A DNA stretch of 64,000 nt from Arbacia lixula. Lineage: Eukaryota > Echinodermata > Echinoidea > Arbacioida > Arbaciidae. The notes under the pieces were generated by a model. That model was not told the DNA's origin. It did no database searches and saw only the letters and a list, made by a program, of their open reading frames with translations. A program made the translations under genes and the position numbers. Positions 22,834-34,181 of the stretch are shown here, piece by piece. The stretch covers positions 9,108,230 to 9,172,229 of the forward strand of contig OZ022578.1 of the NCBI GenBank assembly GCA_963669155.1. Reading direction: 5' to 3'. Within the stretch, counting starts at the first letter, position 1. Every line of letters begins with the position of its first letter.

Positions 22834-22981
22834 CCCCTTGTGTACCAGATAAATGCTTGGGTGCATCGACGGTGAAACAATCTACCGGTGGCATATCAAA
22901 GGTTAATGCGCCATGTGTGTTTTATTCACCTGTAATGCACACGAATCCCATAGAGCTACGTCTTGTCTGGGACACAACGGG
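22834..22981. mobile_element. TTAA-flanked mini-element, piggyBac-like (148 bp)
   Basis: TTAA at 22830-22833 and 22982-22985 bracket termini CCCCTTGTGTACCAGA and, inverted, CCCGTTGTGTCCCAGA (14 of 16 identical). TTAA followed by CCC is the classic piggyBac end signature. Too short to encode a protein; a non-autonomous mini-element. Confidence 0.7.
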
Positions 22982-22985
22982 TTAA

Positions 22986-23217
22986 GAGTCCTTATGCCGC
23001 GATCACACCCGGCCGTGCACCGGCCTCTCTGCGTGTGGTCTGCGTCGGGTTTCGCAGAAAATCCTTGCGCTGGACGCAAAAAGGTGCGCGTTTGTTCAGG
23101 CACGTAGCACGCAGGAGGACGCGCGTACGGATCACAGAAGTTGGCACGCAAGCTGCGGACACTCACGAACAAAAACCGGTTGTCATTTTCAGGTCCGTTT
23201 TTCCAAACTTTGTGGGG
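22986..23217. other. CpG-rich repeat-like segment
   Basis: A locally GC- and CpG-rich stretch starting ATGCCGCGATCACACCCGGC. It contrasts with its AT-rich surroundings. It looks like a mobile-repeat fragment rather than a gene; no frame supports a protein. Confidence 0.35.
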
Positions 23218-23490
23218 TTAGACCGTTCCTTTCCTCGATATGGCTCTCCTCCGTACTGTCCTGTCATTTGGGTCAATGTGGGTAATGTTCAACACTTTTC
23301 TGTCTGCTTTGATTGTGTCCTCCCATGTCTTGCGAGTTCTTCCACGTGTTTTCCTCCAGACAACTGTGAAATTCAGTAATTTCTGGAGCCAGTGGGTCTC
23401 TTCTCGCCTAGCCACATGTCCATACCATCTCAGCCTGCTCTTTCTCATCACCTGTCCTATGCTTATCAGGCCCATTGACCACGGCATTAA
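23218..23490 (-). mobile_element. LINE reverse transcriptase C-terminal fragment
   Basis: The minus frame reads MRKSRLRWYGHVARREETHW, then KTRGRTRKTWEDTIKADRKV and DPNDRTVRRRAI. This RLRW(F/Y)GHV...RGR.R..W.D block is the C-terminal tail of many animal LINE ORF2 proteins (it follows the thumb domain). The copy is 5'-truncated with no RT core nearby. It is separate from the CR1/L2 copy at the start of the window and on the other strand. Confidence 0.75.
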
Positions 23491-24324
23491 CTTTCTGTGT
23501 GCCATTAATACATGTTTGCACCAAGCAACACACACAAGGCCATACATTCCCTACATCACTTCCTCTGGCAAGCAAAGACTCGACTAATGTTCCATCTCCT
23601 ACTTTTTATCTTAAGCCTAGGACTGTCTATATTTGACTTGCAGAATTCAGTCAATCCAATTCACCTTTAAATATTCCTTTCTTCATAATAAAAAAACCCC
23701 CATAAAACAGAAAGCTTTATCTTTATAGTCAAGTACTGAGACACTGTTTCAATAATAATGGTGTAAAACTATTTGAATTGAAAGTATGTAGAATAAAAAT
23801 ACATGAAGAAGGCTGCAAAAATCCTTTAAGCAGAAACTTAAGGCGGGTAATGCATTATGCCTATCAGACCTCCGAGTTTTAATTACTCCAACTCTACTTT
23901 GCCTTTTTTTAAAATATAATTTACCGACATTGAATGAAATATCACTGAGAAAATCGATACAGTATGTAAAAAATACAGACACACAATCAGGCACACAAAC
24001 TTAGCCGATGAAGGTCCCTTATCCAGTCCATAGTTTCTAGGCCTATGGCTCCTGTAGTCAGACCGATATGAACTAGTAAGACATTATTTACTTTCCACCC
24101 ATGAGATATACTAGAATCAGATTTAAAGATAAAAAGGAGGTCAAGATTTTTAACCATTGGTTTTACGATTTTGTTGCCAACTTGTACATGTCGTAACATG
24201 TTCATGGTTCGATTGGCTTGCTTGGTCAACAGTTGTTTTCAAACTGGCTTATACAATTTAGTACCGGGATAAAATACAGACGGTCATTAATACTGACCCG
24301 GACATGGCTTATTTGTGATAAAGA
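23491..24324. other. Intergenic, nothing recognised
   Basis: AT-rich; no supported frame. Confidence 0.4.
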
Positions 24325-24672
24325 GAGAGACAGAGAAAGGCTGAGAAACTGGAGACAGAAAGAGGGACGGAGACAGATGGAGAGAGAGAGATAAAGGAGA
24401 GAGGGTGGTGGAATGGGATGTAGGAGGAGGTACAGAGTTTGTCAATACCTCAATAATGTACAGGGTGTGTATGTGTGTGTGTATGTGTGTGTGTGTGCGT
24501 TTGTGAGTGTGAGTGTGAGAGTGTGTTTATGTGCGTATGTGTGTGTGTATGTGTGTGTATGCATTTGTGTGTGTGCGTGTGAGTGTGTGTTTGTGTGTGT
24601 GTATGTGTGTGTGAGTGTGTCTGTGTTTGTGTGTGTGTGAGAGAGAGAAAGAGAGAGAGAGGGAGGAGAGAC
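24325..24672. repeat. GA-rich and (GT)n(GA)n compound microsatellite
   Basis: GA-rich stretch at 24325-24415, then about 165 bp of imperfect GT repeat (24465-24638) ending in a GA run. Confidence 0.93.
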
Positions 24673-25829
24673 AAAAAGAAAGGGAGATGCTTACATTAAG
24701 GCCTTGATCTAAAAAGTGCGGTTTATATCACCATGTCTTTGAATGTAGAACAAGGACACACGAAGAAACACGAGTTGTACCGTACAAAGTACAAACATAC
24801 CTACTTTCCAGGAACCATGTCGAAAATGGTACATACACTTACAGGAGTAGTGCACATCTACATCAACTTGAAATCAGTTAATGCAGAAGTTTGAAGCAAA
24901 ATTATCACTCTTATTTATCACTGCCAATGATTCAATTAATCATTTTAGAATCAATTAATTGTTAATCATATTTGCTCATTTGTGAGGTACACCATGTAGA
25001 TGTGCCCTCTGATACCGCCGATCAATTCAGCATAATAAGCGTATTCATTGATGAATTTTGCATTTCTTGATAGATATAAGCTGCTCCGTTAACCTTTACT
25101 GACTGGGGAGGGGGGATTTTGCCCCCCACCCCAACCCTTTCCCACCGTACAAAACCAACGACTGACGCGTAACCATTGCACATTGTGATACGTCTTTTCA
25201 TTCCCTTTTCCTTTAAGACTTTAAGGCTAAGTTTGAAAAAATCGGACACTGTTAAAACGTTACGTTACAGTATGAAATCACATGTCAGACCAACATCGGA
25301 CAACAAATGTCATTTCGCGTATGTTTGGGTACAAAGTTCTCATTATCTCACATTGTTCTATACCACTGTCATCGTGCCTTCTAGGCGTTTTGCTTTAGCA
25401 CATTGTTCTTGACACTTATCAAAACACATGGTATCTGAAGCGAAAAAAAATAATTACAAAAATAAACAAACATTTGGAAAAAAAAACAATACAATGAACA
25501 TAAACAATTGAGGTAAACAATGAAATACATAAGAAATTATTATTATAACTTTCTTCATCATTTTTACTGTCATAAATATAACCATCACTGTAAGGTCTAA
25601 AATACGAATTATTTCTAGATGTGCAGTCTTGCCGTAATATTCTATATATGTGGTAGGCCTATAATTTCAGGTACGGTTTTTTGTTTGTATTTATCATGAT
25701 ATTGTTACTGTTTTGTATTTGCTTGTATGTGTAGATTTGTATTTTTAAGGGTCATGATAAACAACATTTGTATTTGATTTTGTATCCTAAAAGAATACAT
25801 TTTACAGATAACACAGTTAATGTGTAAAA
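24673..25829. other. Intergenic, nothing recognised
   Basis: No coding signal. Short A-runs near 25443-25490. Confidence 0.4.
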
Positions 25830-26190
25830 CGTCATCACACCACCATCGCCGTGACAATCACACTCCTCAAACTATCACCCAATCCAGACTACATTATCAT
25901 CGTCATCAACCTATCACCACCTGTATTAAGGAAATCCACGTCTGCGTCATCACCAGCACTATCACCATCTTCTTAGTCATTGCCATTACATCACCCTATC
26001 ACTATGTCCACCATCTTTACCAATGTAATCGGCGTCTCCGTCATCATCACCAGCACCATTACCATCTCCATCCAGCCCAACCACACTATCACCCTATCAC
26101 CACAACTATCTAAATATTCCAGTCCCCATCACCACAATCATCAGCATCACAACCTTGACCATCATCGTTATCGTCACTATTTCTTGAACC
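25830..26190. repeat. Degenerate CAC/ATC-rich tract
   Basis: About 360 bp dominated by CAC, ATC and CATCAC triplets with many interruptions; an old cryptic trinucleotide repeat. Confidence 0.8.
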
Positions 26191-26397
26191 AAGTTTTACG
26201 CCCATTGCTGTTCCTCTCTTCATGTTAACCCAGGGGAAGAAAAGCCTGAAAGACTATAGTGATTAGACTAACTAGCTTGCAGCGCTGATTACGGCTGTTT
26301 GACTAACATGTGACTAAGTTAGCTGGACTAGTAGGTGGCTAAAGCAAGAGTTATAATATGCTTGGAGTGATGCTTCGAAGGATAAATGCCGGTCATT

Positions 26398-26535
26398 ATC
26401 ACCACCATCATCATCATCATCATCATAATCATCATCATCATTGACATCATCATCATTATCATTATCATAATCATCATCATTATCATCATCGTCGTCATCA
26501 TCATCATAATCATCATCATCACTATTATCAAATAG
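26398..26535. repeat. (ATC)n trinucleotide tract
   Basis: About 138 bp of ATC/ATT triplets. The minus-frame poly-Met/Ile product is an artefact. Confidence 0.95.
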
Positions 26536-28141
26536 TCATCATCACCATAACCAATTCAGTAATGAGTCCGCAATATGGAAATATGATGACATTGAAGTAG
26601 CTATGTTTAATCTCATTTTCAGTGACTACAAATATGAAGTTTATAGTTTTCTTTGGCTTGTTACTAAAAGGGCCTATAAGCAGCGTGGTACAATGATACA
26701 CAAAGGCAATCGTCATGACCACTTTCCCATATAAAGGAAAAGTATATACAAGTTGGTGAACTACAGTATAGTTACACCTTGGTACTTCATGTTCCATCAA
26801 CGATGTGCAAGATGAAACAATCAAGTTGGCATCCTAAATGATTTAGGCTTTAGGATTCATATTGTATAAGTATAAAGCTACGTATACAATGGCATGAACT
26901 CTTTGCTAGAGCTTACCAATAGTTTATAGTGGTAGTGATTATGGGAGCCGTTATCATGGCAGAGAAGATTCTGACCTTGACTATGTTCGTCATATTCTCG
27001 TTTTATGTCAGGACCACGGTAACGAATCGTCTTAGAATTATTTTTCCTATCAATACCAGAGGTACTTGAAATGTATTAACGTCAACGGGGTTATCCTGGC
27101 TTGGTAACACCAAAGTCATGTGTGTAGTTTCGAAATCAATCAATACGTCAATTAAACGATATTAAAATAGTAAACAAGATATGCAAGCATTGATATTACA
27201 CTAGTATTATGGCTTTTAACAACAACGACGGAAGAAATGCATTGGCAAATAATGGCAACATTGAGAAAATGATACATTTTGATAAGGCATTGTCGATGAA
27301 GACTATCGATAAAAAATACAGCATATGAAAATATGAAAATGAAGGCATGTTTACTTTACTGTATAACGTGACATACCTTCAGTTATCTTAACAGTAGTGT
27401 TCTAAACACGACATTCAAGAAAATTTATTACCTGTAGATAAAATGGTCATCATGGTCATAGTCTGTCAACATTTGATTGTATCTTATTGTAGTATCATAT
27501 TTTCTGTAGTACACGTAGTATCATGTTTCCCATTGCGTGCTACGTCGACGTTTAATGCCTGATGACTGTTTATAGGCCGGATCGAGGGACCCACTACATG
27601 TACACGTGACTTTGTGGAATTCATCAAGCAATGTATAGGCTATGACGTAGAAAAACACGTGACAATTCATTCACGTAATGTCACCACATTTGTTTTTAAT
27701 TGTACTCATCCAAATATATCCACATTTCAATAATCTGTTTAGACCTTACACCTCATAATTGCAACTCTTTTGACTCTACCAATCAAATAAAACGGTTTCA
27801 CGTTATATTAACTTCTATAGACCAAACAGTGTTTCCAGGTTCTTAAGCATGGATATACCCGACATTGATAGGATTGACGTGGTCATGAGCATGTGCAATG
27901 ATAGATGTCTTGTCTACAATAATGTACAGTCTGCGTTTTCAGTACACTGCGGACGCAAGGCCACTTTCCAATGCTTCATTAGAATCTGTCCTGTGCTGTT
28001 ATGTCCATGTCACACTCACATCTTCCTTGGTGCTATCAATCCACCTTTGTCTCTCCTTGTGGCACATGCCCTAGATGTCCAGTTGGTAAGTTTGTGTGTC
28101 CATCTGCCATATAGTACAACCCAACTAAAACGTTGAACATA
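26536..28141. other. Intergenic, no supported gene
   Basis: A 95-codon frame at 27849-28136 has several cysteines but no recognisable domain or splice context, so it is not called. Confidence 0.4.
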
Positions 28142-28265
28142 TATAGCTTGTGTATTGCATGAACGCGTATGGTCTCGCTTTGATCGAGATCAGACAATAT
28201 CTAGCTTGTGCGTTACATGAACATGATGAACGTGTGTGGTCTTTCTTTGATCTACCTGATCTAGG
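28142..28265. repeat. 58-bp unit tandem repeat, two copies
   Basis: TAGCTTGTG recurs at 28144 and 28202. The unit is the reverse complement of the 58-bp unit repeated three times at 48001-48173. Confidence 0.85.
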
Positions 28266-28833
28266 TTTAACAAGATTTAGTTAAACTTTTCTGTATTAAT
28301 TCAAATTCTAACCTCATATAAAACAAATCGTAATTACGAATGATGATAATGATATCGATAATAATAACTACGCGTCTAACGAGTTTATAATTTTATCTGA
28401 TTTATTAGAGGTACGAACTGTTCTCATCCCGGTTATATTCCAGAATTTTTCAACCGACGCCACTGCACCCGTCCTATTAAACGAAGGGTTTTTGTCATGA
28501 ATTTCGGCAATATGCCTTTTTTCTCGAGACCAAATGAGCTTCACATCCCTTTGGGTGGTTTTATTTTACTCATTGGTTTCAAGCAACGTGTTTCCTTGAG
28601 CGGTGAGCGTGCAGCTTGCCACTCGCTGTGCCGCGTGATAAACGTGACGTCACAAAAGGTATTGATGACCGTGTATTTTGTTTAGCGTCCGTAAACATCT
28701 TGTCCTCACGCGCGAGGTCAGCTCAAGCTCGGTAAATAGCGATCTCTTTAACTCTTGGGAGCCACTATCGCCTTTCTCTACAAAGACAACATACATTGTC
28801 TATGATTCAGCCTTAAATCTGGCACAGAAAGAG
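28266..28833 (-). other. 3' flank of the GPCR gene
   Basis: Minus-strand AATAAA candidates at 28562-28567 and 28401-28406, about 270 and 430 bases beyond the receptor's stop. No other feature. Confidence 0.45.
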
Positions 28834-30027
28834 TTAACGAGTGGATCCGGTGTCATTTTTCGAATTGCGATGCTGACCAGCCGACGACCGCTGCTTATCG
28901 GAGCCCGTGGATCTCATGATCAGTTTGAGCTGGAAGGACGGTTGCGGGATCTCGTCGAGCCGGCAGCGCAGGAGGTTCATGAACACCACCTTGAAATGTG
29001 GATGCTTGAAGCTGTAGATGATCGGGTTGACGCAGGAGTTCGCCATGAGCAGCACACCCGCATAGACGTCGGCTACGCTCTTGATGGGGACGCTGAGGGT
29101 GATCGGGTATGGCAGGATGCAGATGAAGAACGCGCACACCACGTAGAAGAGGTTCTTGGTGATTTGGATCTCACGCTTGTTGTTGGCCTTGCGGGTGCGC
29201 GTCTCCAGGGTAGACTTGTGGTTCTTCTCGGTGACGGGTCCAAGGCTGCTGCTGTTGGTTTTGGTGAGACCTCTACGAGAGTCGCCGAATTGACCGCTGC
29301 GCACACTCGAGACAGAGTACACCCCCTGCAGGCGGCGGTTGTGGTGCTTGACGTGCATGTAGATCACGGTGTAGCACACGATGATGATAATGAAGCTGAT
29401 GAGGAAGGTGACGATGACGATGTAGTCATTGATATAGTATAGCTCGTGCTCGTCATCCCACAAGCACACTTTATAAACCTGGGAGTAGCCCAGCTTACCG
29501 ATGCCCACAGCTGGCGGCAACGCAAACGCCATGATAGGGAAGAGCCATGCGAACAGCACCATGAGCCCAAGCTTGAGTGGCGAGTACAACTTGCAGTAGC
29601 GCTCGCGGGGGTTCTTGATAAGGTAGGTCCTGTTGAAGGCAATCAGCGCCAGGTTGACTACGGTAGCTCCCAGACACACCATGCTCACCCCGCCCGACAG
29701 CGCGCAGATGGTGGGTGATAGCGGCCAGCCGCTGCGGCTCAGCATGGACACAGCGTTGAACGGAAGAAAGATGCAGTTGAGCAGGTCGACGCAGCTAGTG
29801 TTGAGCACGAAGACGTTGGTCGCTGTCTGCAGCTTACGCGACAAGTTGACGGCGATGATGACCATGAGGTTACCTACGAATCCAACGATAGAGATGACGA
29901 TGAAGACGACGGCGATGAGGATGCGTTGGTTGTAGTCATTGAACTCCCATTCGTCCGTGCCGTTGACGGGAAGCTCGGTGGTGGTTTGAAGGACAGGCTG
30001 TTGTGAGCTGGGAGGTAGTGACGCCAT
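28834..30027 (-). CDS. Rhodopsin-class (class A) G protein-coupled receptor, NRT-motif type
   Basis: A 397-residue seven-helix receptor at the plasma membrane (numbering from the Met at 30027). Short N-terminus with an NGT glycosylation site (22). TM1 at 35-60 has VGN. TM2 at 72-96 has the conserved Asp (81). Cysteines at 108 and 188 make the usual disulfide. TM3 ends in NRT (132-134) where most receptors have DRY. TM5 is at 201-223. A basic third loop of about 70 residues is rich in Ser/Thr and Lys/Arg. TM6 at 292-314 carries ILPYP in place of CWxP. TM7 at 319-341 has NPIIY. The C-tail is Ser-rich. NRY-type TM3 ends occur in melatonin, GPR84 and moody/Tre1-like receptors, so this is probably in or near that assemblage; the ligand is unknown. 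The whole 7TM region is in one exon. An upstream ATG at 30084 keeps the frame, but a TTTTCGTAG acceptor at 30071-30078 and the stronger context of 30027 favour the inner start. Confidence 0.9.
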   Translation of the reverse strand: MASLPPSSQQPVLQTTTELPVNGTDEWEFNDYNQRILIAVVFIVISIVGFVGNLMVIIAVNLSRKLQTATNVFVLNTSCVDLLNCIFLPFNAVSMLSRSGWPLSPTICALSGGVSMVCLGATVVNLALIAFNRTYLIKNPRERYCKLYSPLKLGLMVLFAWLFPIMAFALPPAVGIGKLGYSQVYKVCLWDDEHELYYINDYIVIVTFLISFIIIIVCYTVIYMHVKHHNRRLQGVYSVSSVRSGQFGDSRRGLTKTNSSSLGPVTEKNHKSTLETRTRKANNKREIQITKNLFYVVCAFFICILPYPITLSVPIKSVADVYAGVLLMANSCVNPIIYSFKHPHFKVVFMNLLRCRLDEIPQPSFQLKLIMRSTGSDKQRSSAGQHRNSKNDTGSTR

Positions 30028-30070
30028 GACGATTTGTCTGCGCGAGGTACCGAAACTGCACACGTTTAAC
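30028..30070 (-). other. Probable 5' UTR of the GPCR coding exon, after a splice acceptor
   Basis: Minus strand reads TCTTTTCGTAG then GTTAAACGTG. The pyrimidine tract plus TAG suggests the coding exon starts at 30070, which would place the ATG at 30084 inside an intron. The Met at 30027 has G at -3 and G at +4. Confidence 0.5.
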
Positions 30071-30119
30071 CTACGAAAAGACATGACAGAATTCAGATTT
30101 AAAATGGAGTCTTTTTTTA

Positions 30120-31680
30120 AGTATTGACTTTTAACTCAAATTAAAATAAAATAATTCTCTCAACTAGCTTTCTTGTTTATTTCTTGCTCACTCCCTCCAT
30201 CACCCTCCCCCCCCCCCCCCTCTCTCTCTCTTCCTTTCTCTCTTGCTAACTCTCTTGTACAGGTCTCTCCCAATTTCAGCTGACTAAATCATAAGCGGGA
30301 ATTAGACCTGTGGTCATTGTAAACACAACTCTGACATGGCCATTTGGCTCGTAATGTTCACCACTTCTGAGTCTCATAGTTTATCATAATCCTCTTGTGA
30401 GGGAGCGCGTTTTCCCTGGTCAAAAACTCGGGCTACATATCTATATAATTGGCTGGCCCAAGGTTTGTGCACGTGCCTCGCTGTGTCATTTTGCAGACAA
30501 TCGAATAATACGTGTCTCAGATTTCCCATTACGACTTTAAGACATAGTTTTATGAGTATATCATAATAGTTCAGAGAAGATTGCCCGCATGCTTTGGTAG
30601 GTTATATGAGTTAGTCTGAGGTATAGCTGTCCGGTTGACCTCACATGCTACCTTAATATGATATTATTATTTGTAAACACTTTCTGTGAAGTGATGTAAT
30701 AAACTTATAAGAGCAAATAAAGAAGAATGAAACTCTCATGATAACTCGAGTTGAATAAAAGTAGGCAAATCAGAAAAATATATCTCAATAGTTTAAGAAA
30801 TAAATTTGCATATAAAATTCAGAATCACTAGCCCTGTAATTTCGCTCTACAAAGCCAATATACATACTGATGCTTTGCGTATAATGGAAATCATGTCACT
30901 ACCGCGTTGAGCAAAGAAGTTGCCCATAAACGATAGAGCTAATGTGAAAATAATCATAATGTATAAAAACGACTTCGCTTTATGAAATCTAATTTTCTGA
31001 AATTTTTGCTATGACTGATTATGAAAATGAAAAACATCATAAATGAACCAGACAGATATTCATCACACGCTGGATTGACAATGTTGGTAGCACGATTCCA
31101 TGATTATATGAATAGCGAATGCTGAACCATACGAGGCTTACAGTGCGCAGTCATGTTCGGAAAAAACAATGATGTCCCTGAATAGCTAAAGAAAATGATC
31201 TATATCCACGTGGACTACAGCAATTGCGTACGAATGTAATCCGAAATCATTGTATTAGGTTTATTAACAGAGCTTTATGTATCATACTTATACCTTTGAT
31301 ATAATGACAGTATAAGAGATATTCTCACATTTCACAACTACCTTTCAAATAAGATTTGACCATGTTGGCATAGCCATAAATATTTTAATGGCAGTAAAAA
31401 CTTCTCACTTTTTCCTGATGCAATTATTCTCAGCTATATACATGTGCATGAAAGAAGTTGCCCATATTCATGTATATATACGAATACATAAACAAAACTA
31501 TTTTGATTAATAAAAACACGATATAATGCTATTTTTCATATGGGCTGCATGCTTGTCGAAAAAAAATATTTGAATACTAGATTATGACAAGTTTTTGAAT
31601 AACCTGAGCGAGATTCAGCCAAGCTCTTTCCTCATCTATCATTAGAGGACCTCCACTTTTTTCCACACAGCTTAACAGAG
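30120..31680. other. Upstream flank or intron of GPCR gene
   Basis: C-run with CT repeat at about 30204-30245. Otherwise AT-rich with no exon-like frame; no promoter recognised. Confidence 0.4.
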
Positions 31681-31693
31681 TTATAAATTTGTC

Positions 31694-31720
31694 TCCCCCC
31701 TCTCCCCCCCCCCCCCCCTT

Positions 31721-31767
<47 letters not shown>
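31694..31767. repeat. Poly-C then (CT)n microsatellite
   Basis: C-run (about 31704-31718) followed by about 50 bp of CT repeat. Confidence 0.93.
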
Positions 31768-31812
31768 AATAAGTTTTCTTCTCCGGCGTTTCATTCAATA
31801 TGTTTGTCTTCA

Positions 31813-31813
<1 letters not shown>

Positions 31814-31856
<43 letters not shown>
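31814..31856. repeat. (TA)n microsatellite
   Basis: About 43 bp of pure TA dinucleotide. Confidence 0.95.
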
Positions 31857-31857
<1 letters not shown>

Positions 31858-32894
31858 CATCATCCTGTTCTGAAGAGATTAATGCTGATACACAAACGCG
31901 CCACCATATATAATAAAAATAATATTATTTAAATTTAGTTGAATTAGTTTAGTTGAAAATTAATTTGGTGAGCAAACAGTAACTCGTCCTGTGTGTATAA
32001 TACATTTGTCAATCGTGCAACCTTACTAGTATCGTTTGTAATATTCTGCCCTCTTCTGACAAAAGGAAGCAAGTGACGAATCACTCAAATTATTGGTATT
32101 TCTAGATTGTACCCAGCATTCCCTACACACGGCCAAAATCTGGACAAGAAATATTCATCTTGCTGCGAGATATTCAATCCAACATGATGTGATGTTACAC
32201 TGATGTCAATGCAAATGACAGACACATTTTGCTATATACAAGAAGAGTCTCTTTTGTTAGTTGATTCCTTTTGTCAGGGTATGGCAGTATTGTTTAGCCA
32301 CATGAGCAAGGGGCGATGAAAATCCAACAAAAACAAACGATGAAGGCAAATAGCATCATACATCAAACAACATAATCAAGCAAATCTTCAAAATAACCCA
32401 CCAAATAGGAATCAAAACAATGATCGGCTACAACTAAATTATACAAATCAAGGCAAATACATGAGCTAATTGTGCAATGGCATTATCGAATTGTAGAACG
32501 ACTGGAAAATTAAACGGTGAGATTTTAAAATCTTGACCAAATAAAAAAACTAGAGAAACAAGTAGTTATGTATAAAGATTTGCGTATAACTTACCAGATG
32601 GGGATATGCAGCAATAATGTTGGGAATATTCGGGAGCTGGCACCACGAAACAACCAGCAGAAGATGATTTATCTCTCTCCCGGATTAAACAAGCTATCTT
32701 CTCAAAGACATGGGTTCAAGTGAAATGCGAAATGTGTTGGGCACCCTTCTTATCATCAGTATCCGTATTTATCGGCTAGATTGGATATCGATCATCCACG
32801 CTGCTTTATGATCGCGACTGCCTACCAGCACCCGTAGGATCGATTCCACCGATCAGTCACGTGACAATAACCCATCGGTGGACATCGTATTGCT

Positions 32895-33055
32895 GATGGA
32901 CATCTTCGAGACTTGAGATCCCGTTGTTGGATATATTTATTGTTGCACGGGATGGTCTAATATTCAGTCTAATATGATGGATATCTTTGAGATTTGAGAT
33001 CTCGCTATTGGATATATTTATTGTTGTATGGGATGGTCTAATATGCATCATATAC
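32895..33055. repeat. 81-bp tandem duplication
   Basis: Two copies starting GATGGACATC and GATGGATATC, both carrying TTGGATATATTTATTGTTG and GGGATGGTCTAATAT. About 10 percent diverged. Confidence 0.85.
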
Positions 33056-33269
33056 GCGGCATAGACAAATGATGTTATTGGTTGTTAGTGAATTTTTAAG
33101 CACTTCCAGATCTTAAGGGTTTTAAGGGGTGGCCTCGCCATGACTCTTGGGAATGGAAAGAGAGGTTCGGGAAAGGGGGGTTGGCAGAGGGGTGGGGCAG
33201 CTGTTATTTGTAATATTTCGGTCGGGTATTTTTTAATGAAAAATAGGAGACCATGGGAAACGCATCACA

Positions 33270-33331
33270 TTGGGAAGGGGGGGGGGCGGTGAGGGAGACG
33301 TATACTGGCAGATCGAGAAATAGACAGAATG

Positions 33332-33366
<35 letters not shown>

Positions 33367-33495
33367 GGCAGAGAGAGATATATATACAATAGCATACAAT
33401 AGCAGACTCCATAATAGCAGAGAGAGAGAGAGAGAGAGAGAGGAGGAGAGAAATAAAGAGAGAAGGAGAGAGAGGAAAACAAGAGGGGTGGGGGA
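33270..33495. repeat. (GACA)n and (GA)n microsatellites
   Basis: (GACA)n at 33333-33364 and GA repeat at 33418-33480, with a G-run at 33278-33286. Confidence 0.93.
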
Positions 33496-34181
33496 TGTAA
33501 AGATGGAATTACATGTGCTCATGCCTGGGATGTGTGCTCCATTTTTTGTTGATTGTGGTTGTGAAGTGGAACATTATATCTATGTGTTATCATTAAAACA
33601 ATTACAGTTTGAACAATGAAAGAATTAAGAGGAAAACAAGTGAGCAATCATGTCAATTTCGTTCGTTTCAATTAAATGTTTCCAATAAGCATGCAATAAC
33701 TAATTTGTCATTACATATTATTTTGGTCATGAACAGAAAAATGTGTGTTGAGAAAGTCGTAAAAAGCGCGATGCGCGCCATGAATCAGTTACAAAACAAC
33801 GAAGACTCAATTAATCATCATAAAGATTAACAAGCAGCGCGGATTCTTTTATTTTGTACTTTGTCACATAGTGTTTTATATGTTGAGTTAGTCATGTTAC
33901 TGACACATTGCTAAATGTTCACGCGATACCAAGAAATTCAATATTGATATGAATAAGTGTATTCTACAATTGTTACGTAATTTGTCTTGACTATAGACTT
34001 GATAGAGGTTACAAAGCACAACAGGTTAGGATCAATAATTGCAATGCCGTAGAGTCCTACTACCAATTTATCATTTGCACAATATATTTACATGCATTAT
34101 ACATTATTTTGGGAAAATAAAAATACAAGTGCTTAATTCTTGAAATAGACAACGTATGTAAGTTTCACCCCGTTAATATCT
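33496..34181. other. Intergenic, nothing recognised
   Basis: AT-rich; no supported frame. Confidence 0.4.

Noticed and set aside
27849-28136. 95-codon plus-strand frame with several cysteines
   Set aside because: The cysteine spacing fits no module I know and it runs into a tandem repeat.
28678-29442. 254-codon plus-strand open frame
   Set aside because: It is the antisense shadow of the GPCR; its composition follows the receptor's codons and it matches nothing itself.
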